Shown here: piece after piece, positions 55,167 through 63,717 of the stretch
How positions within the stretch are numbered: position 1 is the first letter of the stretch
How the letters are laid out: each line of letters opens with the position of its first letter
Assembly: GCF_001375595.1 (NCBI RefSeq)
Contig: NZ_CVJQ01000001.1
Location: forward strand, 186,001 to 250,000
DNA length: 64,000 nucleotides
Source: Phenylobacterium immobile (ATCC 35973)
Lineage (GTDB): Bacteria; Pseudomonadota; Alphaproteobacteria; Caulobacterales; Caulobacteraceae
Direction: 5' to 3'
Translations under genes and position numbers: made by a program
The notes under the pieces: model-generated
What the model saw: the letters and a program-made list of their open reading frames with translations, nothing else
The model's database searches: none
What the model was told of the DNA's origin: nothing

Positions 55167-56581
55167 TGAAGACGCCCGAAGCGCCTCGAGCCGGCCTTCG
55201 CGTCGACCGCCAGGCTGAGACCCGCGAACAGATCTTGCGCGCCGTTCATCGCAAGATGGAGGGCGGCGAGCTTGAGGAGGTGAGCTTCGCCGACATCGCC
55301 CGCGAGACGGGGGTCGGGGAACGGACGGTCTATCGCTACTTCCCGACCAAGGACGCGCTGCTCGGGGCCTTCTGGGCCTGGCTGCAGGGCCAGGCGATCA
55401 ATCCCGCCGAGCGCATCCGGCCGGTGCGATCCTCAGCACGCCTGCGCGAAGCGATCACCGCGCCGCGCGACGTAAAACGGCCGATGCGGATACTGCTGGC
55501 CACCGACGCCTGGGAGCCGCAGGTCAACGGCGTCGTCCGAACGCTCACTCGGGTTGTCGGCGAACTGCGAGAGATGGGCCATACCGTCGAGGTGGTCAGC
55601 CCCAACCAGTTCAAGACCTTCCCGCTGCCGACCTACCCCGAGATCAAGGTCGCCATCGGCGTCTACGAGCCGGTGCAGGAGCGCTTCAAGGCCTTCGAGC
55701 CCGAAGCCATCCACATCGCCACCGAGGGCCCTCTGGGCCTGGCCGCCAGGCGCATCTGTGTGGAGTGGAAGCTCCCGTTCACGACCAGCTATCACACCCG
55801 CTTCCCGGAATATGTATCGGCCCGCCTGCCGCTGCCGCTGGCGGCCGGCTACGCCTACATGCGCTGGTTCCACAAGCCGTCGGGCCGGCTGATGGTGGCC
55901 ACGCCGACCATGCGCGATGAGCTGGAGCAGCATGGCTTCCGCAACATCTCCGCCTGGTCGCGCGGCGTCGATACCGAGATATTCCATCCGCGGCGCGCGG
56001 ACGAGCCGGATGTCTTCGCAGACCTGCCCAAGCCGATCTTCCTCTACGTCGGCCGCGTGGCTGTGGAGAAAAACATCGAGGCCTTTCTCAGTCTCGACCT
56101 TCCGGGCTCGAAAGTCGTGGTGGGGCCCGGCCCCCAGCTCGAGGAACTAAAGGCCAAATATCCCAACGTTCGCTTCACCGGCCCGAAAGCCGGCGAGGAC
56201 CTGGCGGCGGCCTACGCCTGCGCCGATGTGTTCGTCTTCCCGTCGCTCACGGACACCTTCGGCCTGGTGATTCTGGAGGCCATGGCGGCGGGGACGCCCG
56301 TGGCCGCCTATCCAGCCCCCGGCCCGATCGACATCATTCCGGGCTCGGGCGCCGGCGCGCTGGCCAAGACCGCCACAGAGGGTCTGCGCGAAGCTTGCCT
56401 GGAGGCGCTGAAGCTGGATCGCAAGCAGGTGCGCGCCTTCGCTGAGACCTTCTCCTGGCGCGCCTGCGCCGAGGACTTCCTGCGCAACCTCCAGCCCTAT
56501 CCAGAACCGGAAAAGACGCGCTTCTGGCGCCGGTTACGCCGCTTGGCGCGGGTCAGGCGCAGGCGACCGCTGGCGGCTTGA
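55166..56581 (+). CDS. Glycosyltransferase family 4 protein with N-terminal TetR DNA-binding domain
   Basis: A 471-residue fusion. Residues about 15-70 are a TetR helix-turn-helix (TREQILRAVHRKMEGGELEE, then DIARETGVGERTVYRYFPTK). The TetR ligand domain is cut short after about 30 residues. From residue 107 a complete GT4 enzyme begins (MRILLATDAWEPQVNGVVRT), with TSYHTRFPEYVSARLPLP, the C-terminal FLYVGRVAVEKNIEAFL, and the donor site FVFPSLTDTFGLVILEAMAA. It resembles the MgtA/SqdX-like mannosyl- or sulfoquinovosyltransferases. I see no stop or ribosome site between the halves; an internal ATG at 55484 would give the GT alone but lacks a good ribosome site. Confidence 0.8.
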   Translation: MKTPEAPRAGLRVDRQAETREQILRAVHRKMEGGELEEVSFADIARETGVGERTVYRYFPTKDALLGAFWAWLQGQAINPAERIRPVRSSARLREAITAPRDVKRPMRILLATDAWEPQVNGVVRTLTRVVGELREMGHTVEVVSPNQFKTFPLPTYPEIKVAIGVYEPVQERFKAFEPEAIHIATEGPLGLAARRICVEWKLPFTTSYHTRFPEYVSARLPLPLAAGYAYMRWFHKPSGRLMVATPTMRDELEQHGFRNISAWSRGVDTEIFHPRRADEPDVFADLPKPIFLYVGRVAVEKNIEAFLSLDLPGSKVVVGPGPQLEELKAKYPNVRFTGPKAGEDLAAAYACADVFVFPSLTDTFGLVILEAMAAGTPVAAYPAPGPIDIIPGSGAGALAKTATEGLREACLEALKLDRKQVRAFAETFSWRACAEDFLRNLQPYPEPEKTRFWRRLRRLARVRRRRPLAA

Positions 56582-56584
56582 ACC

Positions 56585-57391
56585 CTATCCGAAGCGGCCG
56601 GTGATATAGTCGCTGGTCCGGGGCGTCGCCGGGCGTTGGAAGACCTGGTCGGTCACCCCGAACTCGACCATTTCACCCAGGTACATGAAGCCCGTGTACT
56701 CCGACACGCGCGCCGCCTGGCCCAGGTTGTGGGTGACGATGACGATGGTGTGGTCGGCTCTGAGCTGGGCGAGCGTGTCTTCCAGCTTGGCGCTGGAGAT
56801 CGGATCCAGGGCCGAGGTCGGCTCGTCCAGCAACAGGACCTCAGGCTTCACCGCCACGGCGCGGGCGACGCAAAGACGCTGTTGCTGGCCGCCGGACAGG
56901 CCGAGCCCCGGCGACTTGAGCTTGTCCTTCACCTCACCCCACAGCGCCGCGCGGGTTAGGCTTTCCTCGACGCGGGCGTCCATGTCGGCCTTCGACAGCG
57001 TCTCGTAGAGACGCACGCCATAGGCGACGTTGTCATAGATCGACATCGGGAAGGGCGTCGGCTTCTGGAACACCATGCCGACGCGCGCGCGCAACGCGGC
57101 GAGGTCCATGTTGCGGGACAGGAGGTTCTCGCCGTCCATCAGGATCTCACCCTCGGCGCGCTGGCCGGGATAGAGGGCGTACATTCGGTTCATGGTGCGC
57201 AGCAGGGTCGACTTGCCGCAACCTGACGGGCCGATCAGGGCGGTGACGCTGTTGCGGGCGATCGGAAACGACACGGACTTCAGGGTGCGCGTCTCGCCGT
57301 AGTAGAAATCGAGATCCTTCACCTCGAGCTTCACCCGCGCCGGGTCGATGGTCGCGATGCTGGTTTCGAATTCCGCTGCGCGACTGTTCAT
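56585..57391 (-). CDS. pstB: Phosphate ABC transporter ATP-binding protein
   Basis: A 268-residue ATPase of the high-affinity phosphate importer. Walker A is GPSGCGKST, the Q-loop lies in [20 protein letters not shown], the signature is LSGGQQQR, and Walker B is [13 protein letters not shown]. PstB-specific features such as [15 protein letters not shown] are clear. ATG at 57391 shares one base with the pstA stop (TGATG). It is last in the operon; phoU and phoB, its usual followers, are absent. It converges with the glycosyltransferase gene with a 3-base gap. Confidence 0.96.
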   Translation of the reverse strand: MNSRAAEFETSIATIDPARVKLEVKDLDFYYGETRTLKSVSFPIARNSVTALIGPSGCGKSTLLRTMNRMYALYPGQRAEGEILMDGENLLSRNMDLAALRARVGMVFQKPTPFPMSIYDNVAYGVRLYETLSKADMDARVEESLTRAALWGEVKDKLKSPGLGLSGGQQQRLCVARAVAVKPEVLLLDEPTSALDPISSAKLEDTLAQLRADHTIVIVTHNLGQAARVSEYTGFMYLGEMVEFGVTDQVFQRPATPRTSDYITGRFG

Positions 57392-58239
57392 CAACGTCCA
57401 GGCTCCTTGGTGATGGCCCGCGCAAGCACGGTCACGGCCAGCACGGTGGCGGCGATCAGCAGCGCGCCGGCCCAGGCCAGGCTGCGCCAGTCATCGTAAG
57501 CGCTGAGCGCAAAGTTGTAGATGACCACCGGCAGGTTGGCGGTGGGTTGGGTCAGGTCGAGGCTGAAGAACTGATTGTTCAGGGCGGTGAAAAGGAGCGG
57601 CGCAGTCTCGCCGCTGATCCGCGCGAAAGCCAGCAGCGCGCCCGTCAGGATGCCGCTCCGCGCCGCCTTCCAGAGGATCTCGTGGATCACCAACGACGTC
57701 GGCGCGCCCAGGGCGACCCCGGCTTCGCGCAGCGTATTGGCTTGCAGCGACAGCACGTCCTCGGTCGTCCGTGTGATCACCGGCGCAGCCAGCAGGGCCA
57801 GGGCCAGTACGCCCGCCAGACCCGAGAAGCCTTGCATGGGCGCCACGACGATCGTGTAGACGAACAGGCCCACCAGGATCGACGGCGCCGACAGCAGGAC
57901 GTCGTTGATGAAGCGCACCGCCGCCCCATAGCGCGACCCAGCGGAATATTCGGCGAGCCAGGTGCCGGCCAGCACCCCCACAAGCGTCGCCAGCGCCATG
58001 GCCAGGCTGCACATCATGATCGAGCCGGTGATGGCGTTGGCCAAGCCGCCGCGCGAGCCGGGGGCCGGCGTCGACCGGGTGAAAACGTCCAGGTTCAGGC
58101 CGGCGATCCCCTGGCTGACCAGGGACCACAGGATGGCCGCCAGCCCCGCCAGCGCCAGGCCCGTGACCAGGTAACAGAAGACCGTGAAGACGCCGTTGGC
58201 CGCGCGGCGGCGCGCGACCTTGAAGGTGGCGGCGCTCAC
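57391..58239 (-). CDS. pstA: Phosphate ABC transporter permease PstA
   Basis: A 282-residue inner-membrane permease with six predicted segments. The cytoplasmic EAA-like loop [20 protein letters not shown] contacts PstB, and [20 protein letters not shown] is typical for PstA. The start is GTG at 58239, overlapping the pstC stop by 4 bases (GTGA). With PstC it forms the phosphate channel. The periplasmic phosphate-binding protein PstS is not encoded nearby. Confidence 0.94.
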   Translation of the reverse strand: MSAATFKVARRRAANGVFTVFCYLVTGLALAGLAAILWSLVSQGIAGLNLDVFTRSTPAPGSRGGLANAITGSIMMCSLAMALATLVGVLAGTWLAEYSAGSRYGAAVRFINDVLLSAPSILVGLFVYTIVVAPMQGFSGLAGVLALALLAAPVITRTTEDVLSLQANTLREAGVALGAPTSLVIHEILWKAARSGILTGALLAFARISGETAPLLFTALNNQFFSLDLTQPTANLPVVIYNFALSAYDDWRSLAWAGALLIAATVLAVTVLARAITKEPGR

Positions 58240-59204
58240 GCGTGGGCCCCTTGCTTGCGCAACATCAGGCGGGCGAGCGCCAGGACTGCAAAGGTGATGA
58301 CGAAGAGGATCAACCCGAGCGCCAGCAACGCCGACATGTGCAGGGGGTCGGTCGCCTCGGTGAACTCGTTTGCGATGGTGGAGGCGATGGTGGAGCCGCT
58401 ATCGAAGACCGAGGCCGGGAAGCCGTGGGCGTTGCCGATGATGAAGGTGACCGCCATGGTCTCGCCGAGCGCCCGGCCCAGGCCCAGCATGACGGCGCCT
58501 ACGGCGCCGGTGCGCACATAGGGCAGGGTCACCGTGGTCACCACCTCCATGGTGGTCGCGCCTAGGCCATAGGCGCTTTCGCGTACGCCCGGCGGTACGG
58601 TGAGCAACAATTCTCGCAACGTTGAGGCCATGAACGGCAGGATCATCAGCGCCAGGATGATCGAGGCTGACAGCACGCCGGTGCCATTGGGCACGCCGGT
58701 GGTGAGCTTCTCCAAGAGGGAGCCCGGCTTGGCCGCCATCATCAACGGCGTCTGGATGAAGCGGCCGAACAGCGGGGCGAAGACGAAGAGCCCCCACATG
58801 CCGTAGACAATGGAGGGGATGCCGGCCAGCAACTCCACTGCTGTGGCGATCGGCCGACGCAGCGGCGTCGGGCACATCTCCACCAGGAAGAAGGCGACAC
58901 CGGCGGCGACAGGCAGGGCCAGGGCCAGGGCGATGACGGCGGTGATCAGGGTGCCGATTATGGGCCCAGCGGCGCCATAGACCGAGGTCACCGGATTCCA
59001 TTCCGAGCTGGTCAGGAAGCCCAGGCCGAAGTGGGAAAAGGCGGGCCAGCCGCCGATGAATAGCGAGACCAGAAGACCGGCCAGGGCGGTCAGCAGCGCG
59101 GTCGCCGCAGCGAAACACACGCCTTCGAAGATCTTGGCCACCGCCGCGCCACGCGGGCGCGGCCGTCGCGCGGTCGGACCATCGAGAACGGCGGCGTCGG
59201 TCAT
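58236..59204 (-). CDS. pstC: Phosphate ABC transporter permease PstC
   Basis: A 322-residue permease, partner of PstA. It has about six segments, with the EAA-like loop VPPGVRESAYGLGATTMEVV and VMLGLGRALGETMAVTFIIG, both standard in PstC. It follows phnE after a 153-base gap that contains its own Pho box (59319-59336), so phosphate limitation should control pstC-pstA-pstB apart from the phn genes upstream. Start ATG at 59204. Confidence 0.95.
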   Translation of the reverse strand: MTDAAVLDGPTARRPRPRGAAVAKIFEGVCFAAATALLTALAGLLVSLFIGGWPAFSHFGLGFLTSSEWNPVTSVYGAAGPIIGTLITAVIALALALPVAAGVAFFLVEMCPTPLRRPIATAVELLAGIPSIVYGMWGLFVFAPLFGRFIQTPLMMAAKPGSLLEKLTTGVPNGTGVLSASIILALMILPFMASTLRELLLTVPPGVRESAYGLGATTMEVVTTVTLPYVRTGAVGAVMLGLGRALGETMAVTFIIGNAHGFPASVFDSGSTIASTIANEFTEATDPLHMSALLALGLILFVITFAVLALARLMLRKQGAHA

Positions 59205-59318
59205 AAGGGTCCTGCGACTTCCCGGCGGACGGAAGGCGGTCTTGTGCAGGCGCTTCTGACCGCGCTCTGAACAGCCGTGCCCCCGCCTCTCGGCTCGGCG
59301 GAGCCATAGCGGTCTAGA

Positions 59319-59336
59319 TTGTCAGTTCCGTGACAG
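59319..59336 (-). promoter_or_regulatory. Pho box in front of pstC
   Basis: The coding strand reads CTGTCACGGAACTGACAA: two CTGTCAT-like repeats 11 bases apart with a 4-base spacer, as in PhoB sites. A TATGGC that could serve as -10 element lies 10 bases downstream. It is 115 bases before the pstC start. Confidence 0.75.
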
Positions 59337-59357
59337 TTTCGTCGCGGACGGCCAGCC

Positions 59358-60179
59358 TCAGGTGAGGCGACGACGGATCGTCTGCGAGAGGATGTCAATG
59401 CAACTCACGGCGACGATGATAATCAAGGCGATCGCCGAGACACGGCTGTAGTTGAAGCTGTTCAGGCTGTCGAACAGCACCTGGCCGATGCCGCCCGCGC
59501 CGATCAGACCGAGCACGGTGGCGCTGCGGCTGTTCGATTCGAACCGGTAGAGCGCATAGGAAGTCCAGTGCGGCGCGACCTGCGGGATCACGCCCCAGAC
59601 GATCTCGTGCAGGGGCGCGGCCCCGGTGGCGCGGACGCCCTCGACCGGGCCCTTGTCGATGGCCTCGACGGCCTCCGAGAACAGCTTGCCCAGGACGCCG
59701 CCGGTGTTGAACGCCAGCGCCATCACCCCAGCGAAGGGGCCAAGGCCCACCGCGACGATGAACACCATGCCGACCACCAGGTCCGGCACCGAGCGAATGA
59801 TGTCCATCAGCCGGCGGACGGGCAGCTGAATGAAAGGCGGCGAGACATTGCGCGCCGCCATCAGCCCCAGCGGCACTGCAAGCACGATCGCCAGGCAGGT
59901 GCCCCAAAGGGCGATCTGGATCGTCAGCCACATCTGCGCGACGAACAGTTTCCACTCACCGAAATCCGGCCGCAGGAACTGGTGACCGAACTCGCGCATG
60001 TTCTCCGAATTGGCGAACAACTTGGGGAGCTTCGACAGCTCCGCCGGCCCGAAGGAGATCGCCAAGAGGATCGCGATCCCACCCCACAGCAGGACATCGA
60101 AGGCCCACTGCCCAAGCGGCCGAACAGGCGGCGCCAGGATGGGCGGCGGCGCGGAAGCGGGGATGGCGGCCTGGCGCAT
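59358..60179 (-). CDS. phnE: Phosphonate/phosphate ABC transporter permease PhnE
   Basis: A 273-residue permease of the PhnE type with about six segments. The conserved RRLMDIIRSVPDLVVGMVFI and GVRATGAAPLHEIVWGVIPQ (EAA loop) match PhnE, as does VLGLIGAGGIGQVLFDSL. It sits directly after phnD (2 bases) and is the last of phnC-phnD-phnE. The system imports phosphonates, phosphite or phosphate depending on the binding protein. An N-terminal Pro-rich stretch precedes the first segment. Start ATG at 60179. Confidence 0.93.
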   Translation of the reverse strand: MRQAAIPASAPPPILAPPVRPLGQWAFDVLLWGGIAILLAISFGPAELSKLPKLFANSENMREFGHQFLRPDFGEWKLFVAQMWLTIQIALWGTCLAIVLAVPLGLMAARNVSPPFIQLPVRRLMDIIRSVPDLVVGMVFIVAVGLGPFAGVMALAFNTGGVLGKLFSEAVEAIDKGPVEGVRATGAAPLHEIVWGVIPQVAPHWTSYALYRFESNSRSATVLGLIGAGGIGQVLFDSLNSFNYSRVSAIALIIIVAVSCIDILSQTIRRRLT

Positions 60180-60181
60180 GC

Positions 60182-61213
60182 CTAGCGGACCGGCTGGCCG
60201 GTCTTGGCCTCGATGGCGGCGCGGTCGGCGGCCACGACGTCGAAGGCTTTCTGGGCCGCATCGATCTTGGCCTTGTCCCCCTCCGCGCGGGCAAGTTCCA
60301 GGTTCTGGGTCGCCTCCATCTCGCGCACGGGCAGGAGGTGAGAGTTATCCGCCGCCTTGAACCCACCGATGGACAGCTTCGCGAGATAGCCGCGCTGGCG
60401 CACCGCATCAGGGCCGTCGCCGACGCCGTAGGTCAGGAAGAACTGACGCAGCTTTTCCTTCACCTCGGGGTCGAGGTCCTTGCGCCAGATGATCGGGTCT
60501 TCCGGCAGAGGCGGCGACTGCCAGATCACGCGGATCTTGGAGAACACCTTCGGCCCGCTCGGATCGGCCGCTTCCTTCTCGCGCTGCAGCTTCAGCGAGG
60601 TCGAATTGCCCGTCGCCGCGTCCAGCACGCCATTGGCCACCGAGAACATGTTCACCTGGTGGTTGGCCGACTTCACCGTCTTGAAGCAAGCCTCAGGCTT
60701 GATGCCCTTCGGCGCGAACAGATAGGTCATCGGCGCCATCGTGCCTGAGGTCGACTTCACGTCGCCGATCCCGAAGTTCATCGTCTTGCCGCACTTGAGC
60801 AGGTCCTCCAGGGTCGTCTTGCTGGAGGCCGGCACAATGATGATCGAGCGGTAGCCATCGACGCCGGACGGATCGACCGTGCGGGCGAAGACCTCGCCAT
60901 CGGCGCGGCGGACCGCTTCTAGGCCCGGCAGATTGGAGAACCACCCTGCATCGGTTTGCTTGAAGCGCAGGGCCTCGATCAGGGCGGTGTAGTTGGAGGC
61001 GAAGAACGGCTTGACCTTCAGGCCCGTGGATTTCTCCATATCGGCCAGGATCGGGTTCCACGAGGTCTCCAGACTGGACGCGCTTTCCGGCGCCAGAATG
61101 GAGAAATTGATCTCGTTCGGCGCGCGCGTGGTCGCGCTGTCATCCTGGCCGCTGCAGCCGGCGAGAGCCAAGGCGGCGGCCAACAGGACGCCCGATAGGG
61201 TGCGGCGGATCAT
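60182..61213 (-). CDS. phnD: Phosphonate ABC transporter binding lipoprotein PhnD
   Basis: A 343-residue periplasmic binding protein, anchored as a lipoprotein: LALAGC ends at Cys20. The mature part has [20 protein letters not shown] and [20 protein letters not shown], then the PhnD core with [20 protein letters not shown]. The binding-site residues for phosphonate or phosphate cannot be judged by eye. It overlaps phnC by 4 bases and precedes phnE. It may serve the whole phn-pst block as the only binding protein here, but this is speculation. Confidence 0.92.
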   Translation of the reverse strand: MIRRTLSGVLLAAALALAGCSGQDDSATTRAPNEINFSILAPESASSLETSWNPILADMEKSTGLKVKPFFASNYTALIEALRFKQTDAGWFSNLPGLEAVRRADGEVFARTVDPSGVDGYRSIIIVPASSKTTLEDLLKCGKTMNFGIGDVKSTSGTMAPMTYLFAPKGIKPEACFKTVKSANHQVNMFSVANGVLDAATGNSTSLKLQREKEAADPSGPKVFSKIRVIWQSPPLPEDPIIWRKDLDPEVKEKLRQFFLTYGVGDGPDAVRQRGYLAKLSIGGFKAADNSHLLPVREMEATQNLELARAEGDKAKIDAAQKAFDVVAADRAAIEAKTGQPVR

Positions 61214-62001
61214 TGCGGAGGTTGCTCCCAGAACACGTCTTCGAACTCGGGACCGTAGATGTCGATCAGCTTGGGCCGATCGAGGCCGCCGGCCGGGCCG
61301 TCATAGACGACCTTGCCGGCCTTCAGGGCCACCACGCGCTCGCAATAGCGCAGGGCGTAGTCGACCTGATGCAGGGTGACGATGACGGTCAGCCCATCGG
61401 CGGCGTTCAGGTCCTTCAGCGCCTCCATCACCCGGCGCGCGGACACCGGGTCAAGGGACGCCACAGGCTCGTCGGCAAGGATGATTTTCGCCTTCTGGAC
61501 CAGGGCGCGCGCAATGGCGCCGCGCTGCTGCTGGCCGCCGGAAAGGGTGTTTGCGCGCTGGGCGGCGTAGTCGGCCACACCGACACGAGCGAGGGCCGCC
61601 ATGGCGGCGAGCTTGGTCTCGTGCGTCCACAGGCCGAACAGGCCGCGCCAGGCCGGCGTGCGGCCGAGCGACCCCAGGAGCACGTTGGCGAAAAGGGTCA
61701 GCCGGCCGACCAGGTTGAACTGCTGGAAGATGAAGCCGATGCGGGTGCGGATCTTGCGCACGCCCGAACCGATCTTGCCGTTCTCCTGCACCGCCTCGCC
61801 AAAGGCCTCGATCCGACCCCCAGCGTCGATGGTCTGCAGGCCGCTGATCGAACGCAAAAGGGTCGACTTGCCGGAGCCTGAGGGGCCGATCAGGGCGATC
61901 ATCTCGCCGCGGCGGACGTCCAGCGACACGCCGTCGAGCGCGCGGCGCTGGCCGAACGTCTTGGAGGCGCTGCGTATGGAAAGAACCGCGGCGTCTGACA
62001 T
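61210..62001 (-). CDS. phnC: Phosphonate ABC transporter ATP-binding protein PhnC
   Basis: A 263-residue ATPase. Walker A is GPSGSGKST, the Q-loop region [20 protein letters not shown] is typical of PhnC, the signature is [15 protein letters not shown], and Walker B is [14 protein letters not shown] chose ATG at 62001 (MSDAAVLS); the frame extends 35 codons upstream without family likeness. It is the first gene of phnC-phnD-phnE. No full Pho box is seen in front of it; only a CTGTCAC half-site occurs at 62194. Confidence 0.94.
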   Translation of the reverse strand: MSDAAVLSIRSASKTFGQRRALDGVSLDVRRGEMIALIGPSGSGKSTLLRSISGLQTIDAGGRIEAFGEAVQENGKIGSGVRKIRTRIGFIFQQFNLVGRLTLFANVLLGSLGRTPAWRGLFGLWTHETKLAAMAALARVGVADYAAQRANTLSGGQQQRGAIARALVQKAKIILADEPVASLDPVSARRVMEALKDLNAADGLTVIVTLHQVDYALRYCERVVALKAGKVVYDGPAGGLDRPKLIDIYGPEFEDVFWEQPPQ

Positions 62002-62332
62002 GAAATCTTTCGAGCATTCCCTAAAGAAAAAGGGTCGACAGATGGGCGTGCCGAAGCCCCCGGCGCGCGTCGCGTCGGGTCCTTCGGCGACTTCATGGCA
62101 TGGCATGGCGGGATCGGTCTAGCGCGCCTCGAGGGCCAGCTTCGCGTTTCTGGAAATCCGCGTGACGCTTCATCAGCTTAGGTCGACGAGTGACTGTCAC
62201 AAAATTCCTGATCACGCGGTCTTTACATCGCTGAGCCTTACCCCTATTTCGCACGGCTCCGGCGGACCCGATGTCCTCAAAAGCGCTGCTAACGCCGGAT
62301 TGGGTTCAACAATCCGTTGGGGGCTGCGTGAG
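62002..62332. other. 331-base divergent gap between phnC and the decarboxylase gene
   Basis: Besides promoters for both genes I see TTTACA (62222-62227) with TATTTC (62245-62250), 17 bases apart, as a weak plus-strand promoter. I also see the palindrome GTGACTGTCAC at 62190-62200 and a perfect hairpin CGGATTG / CAATCCG at 62296-62316 just before the GGGGG ribosome site of the decarboxylase. I find no gene in it. Confidence 0.5.
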
Positions 62333-63604
62333 GTGCAAAAGTACCATACGCCCCTGGACCTGGTCCGCGAGCGTTCACCGGAGCGTCCAGTCGCCTTTGC
62401 GCGGCCGGATGCGGTGGCCGTAGCGGCGCGCTGGTTCCAGGACAATTTTCGAGGCGATGTCTTTTACGCAGTCAAGGCGAACCCTTCGCCTTGGGTGATT
62501 GAAACGCTGTTCGCCAATGGCGTGACGTCCTTTGATGTCGCGTCTATCGCCGAGGTCGAGCTGGTCGCCAAGCACGCGCCGGGCGCGCGGATGGCCTTCA
62601 TGCACCCGGTCAAGAGCCGCAGGGCGATCGCCGAGGCCTATGCGCGCCACGGCGTGAAGACCTTCTCGCTCGACACCCACGAGGAGCTGCAGAAGATCCT
62701 CGAGGCGACGGGCGGCGCGAAGGACCTGACGCTGATGGTTCGTATGGCCGTCTCGGCGGAGGGCGCGACCTACTCGCTGTCCGGCAAGTTCGGCGTGCCC
62801 GCGCATGAGGCCCCGTCCCTGCTGCTCGCCGCTCGCGCGGCGACGCAGGGCAAGATGGGCGTCTGCTTCCACGTCGGCAGCCAGTGCATGCGTCCGACCG
62901 CCTACCAAGCCGCCATGGCCCAGGCGAGCCGCGCCATCGTGCGCGCCGGCGTCATGGTCGACATCGTCGACGTAGGCGGCGGGTTCCCCTCGATCTATCC
63001 GGGCATGATGCCGCCGGAGATGAGCGAGTACGCCGATAGCATACAGCGCGGCTTCGCCGACATGATGGTCCACGAGGACACCGAGCTGTGGTGCGAGCCT
63101 GGCCGGGCTCTGGTGGCGGAAGCCTCCTCGATCCTGACCAAGGTCGAGCTGCGCAAGGGCGAGGCGCTCTATCTGAACGACGGCAGCTACGGCAGCCTGT
63201 TCGATGCGGCGCACGTGAAGTGGCCCTTCCCCGTGAAGCTCTACCGCGGCGAAGGCGAAGAGGCCCATGAGGTGAAGGGCGCTCTGAAGCCCTACCGCTT
63301 CTATGGCCCGACCTGCGACAGCCTGGATCACATGCCGGGACCTTTCTGGCTGCCGGACGGCGTCCAGGAAGGCGACTACATCGAGATCGGCATGCTGGGC
63401 GCCTATGGCGTGGCCATGACGACGGGCTTTAACGGATTTGGCGACACCGAAACCGCCGTCGCCGGCGACGCGCCCATGGCCTCGATGTTCGGCCTGGCCG
63501 GCCGTATGATCCGCACGCCCCGCGACGTGCAGGAGGACGACCGCAAGGTCGTCCGCCTGTCGCGTCCAAAGGGCGCCGCCGGTAAAAAGCGCCGGAAGCG
63601 CTAG
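62333..63604 (+). CDS. Type III PLP-dependent decarboxylase (ornithine decarboxylase family)
   Basis: A 423-residue alanine-racemase-fold decarboxylase. PLP binds Lys48 in VFYAVKANPSPWV; VCFHVGSQCMRP and DIVDVGGGFPSIYPG hold the phosphate site, and WCEPGRALVAEA and GPTCDSLDHMPGPFWLP the substrate and catalytic Cys/Asp. Family members decarboxylate ornithine, lysine, arginine-type or carboxyspermidine substrates, so the exact one is uncertain. A GTG start at 62333 is chosen because a hairpin and a GGGGG site lie just upstream; an earlier GTG at 62162 would add 57 unlikely residues. A deoxyhypusine-synthase-like gene follows, which points to polyamine metabolism. Confidence 0.85.
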   Translation: MQKYHTPLDLVRERSPERPVAFARPDAVAVAARWFQDNFRGDVFYAVKANPSPWVIETLFANGVTSFDVASIAEVELVAKHAPGARMAFMHPVKSRRAIAEAYARHGVKTFSLDTHEELQKILEATGGAKDLTLMVRMAVSAEGATYSLSGKFGVPAHEAPSLLLAARAATQGKMGVCFHVGSQCMRPTAYQAAMAQASRAIVRAGVMVDIVDVGGGFPSIYPGMMPPEMSEYADSIQRGFADMMVHEDTELWCEPGRALVAEASSILTKVELRKGEALYLNDGSYGSLFDAAHVKWPFPVKLYRGEGEEAHEVKGALKPYRFYGPTCDSLDHMPGPFWLPDGVQEGDYIEIGMLGAYGVAMTTGFNGFGDTETAVAGDAPMASMFGLAGRMIRTPRDVQEDDRKVVRLSRPKGAAGKKRRKR

Positions 63605-63643
63605 TCTAAGCGGTAACAACCGACGCAAGTCGTGGGTTTAAGG

Positions 63644-63687
63644 GTCCAGCCGGTCGCTCCGTCCCGGTTGGACTTTCCTTTCGGGAC
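63644..63687 (+). promoter_or_regulatory. Terminator with competing hairpin between decarboxylase and deoxyhypusine-synthase-like gene
   Basis: GTCCAGCCGG (63644-63653) pairs with CCGGTTGGAC (63664-63673), one G-U pair, followed by TTTCCTTT, a terminator-like hairpin. The alternative GTCCCG (63661-63666) with CGGGAC (63682-63687) would break it. Such mutually exclusive stems are typical of attenuators and riboswitches; the signal sensed is unknown. Confidence 0.45.
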
Positions 63688-63717
63688 GGGCGCTCAAACC
63701 TCAAGGAACCTTGAAGA

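Noticed and set aside
62190-62215. Possible Pho box before phnC
   Set aside because: CTGTCAC is a good half-site, but the second repeat 11 bases on does not match (TTCCTGA), and it points toward the decarboxylase gene.
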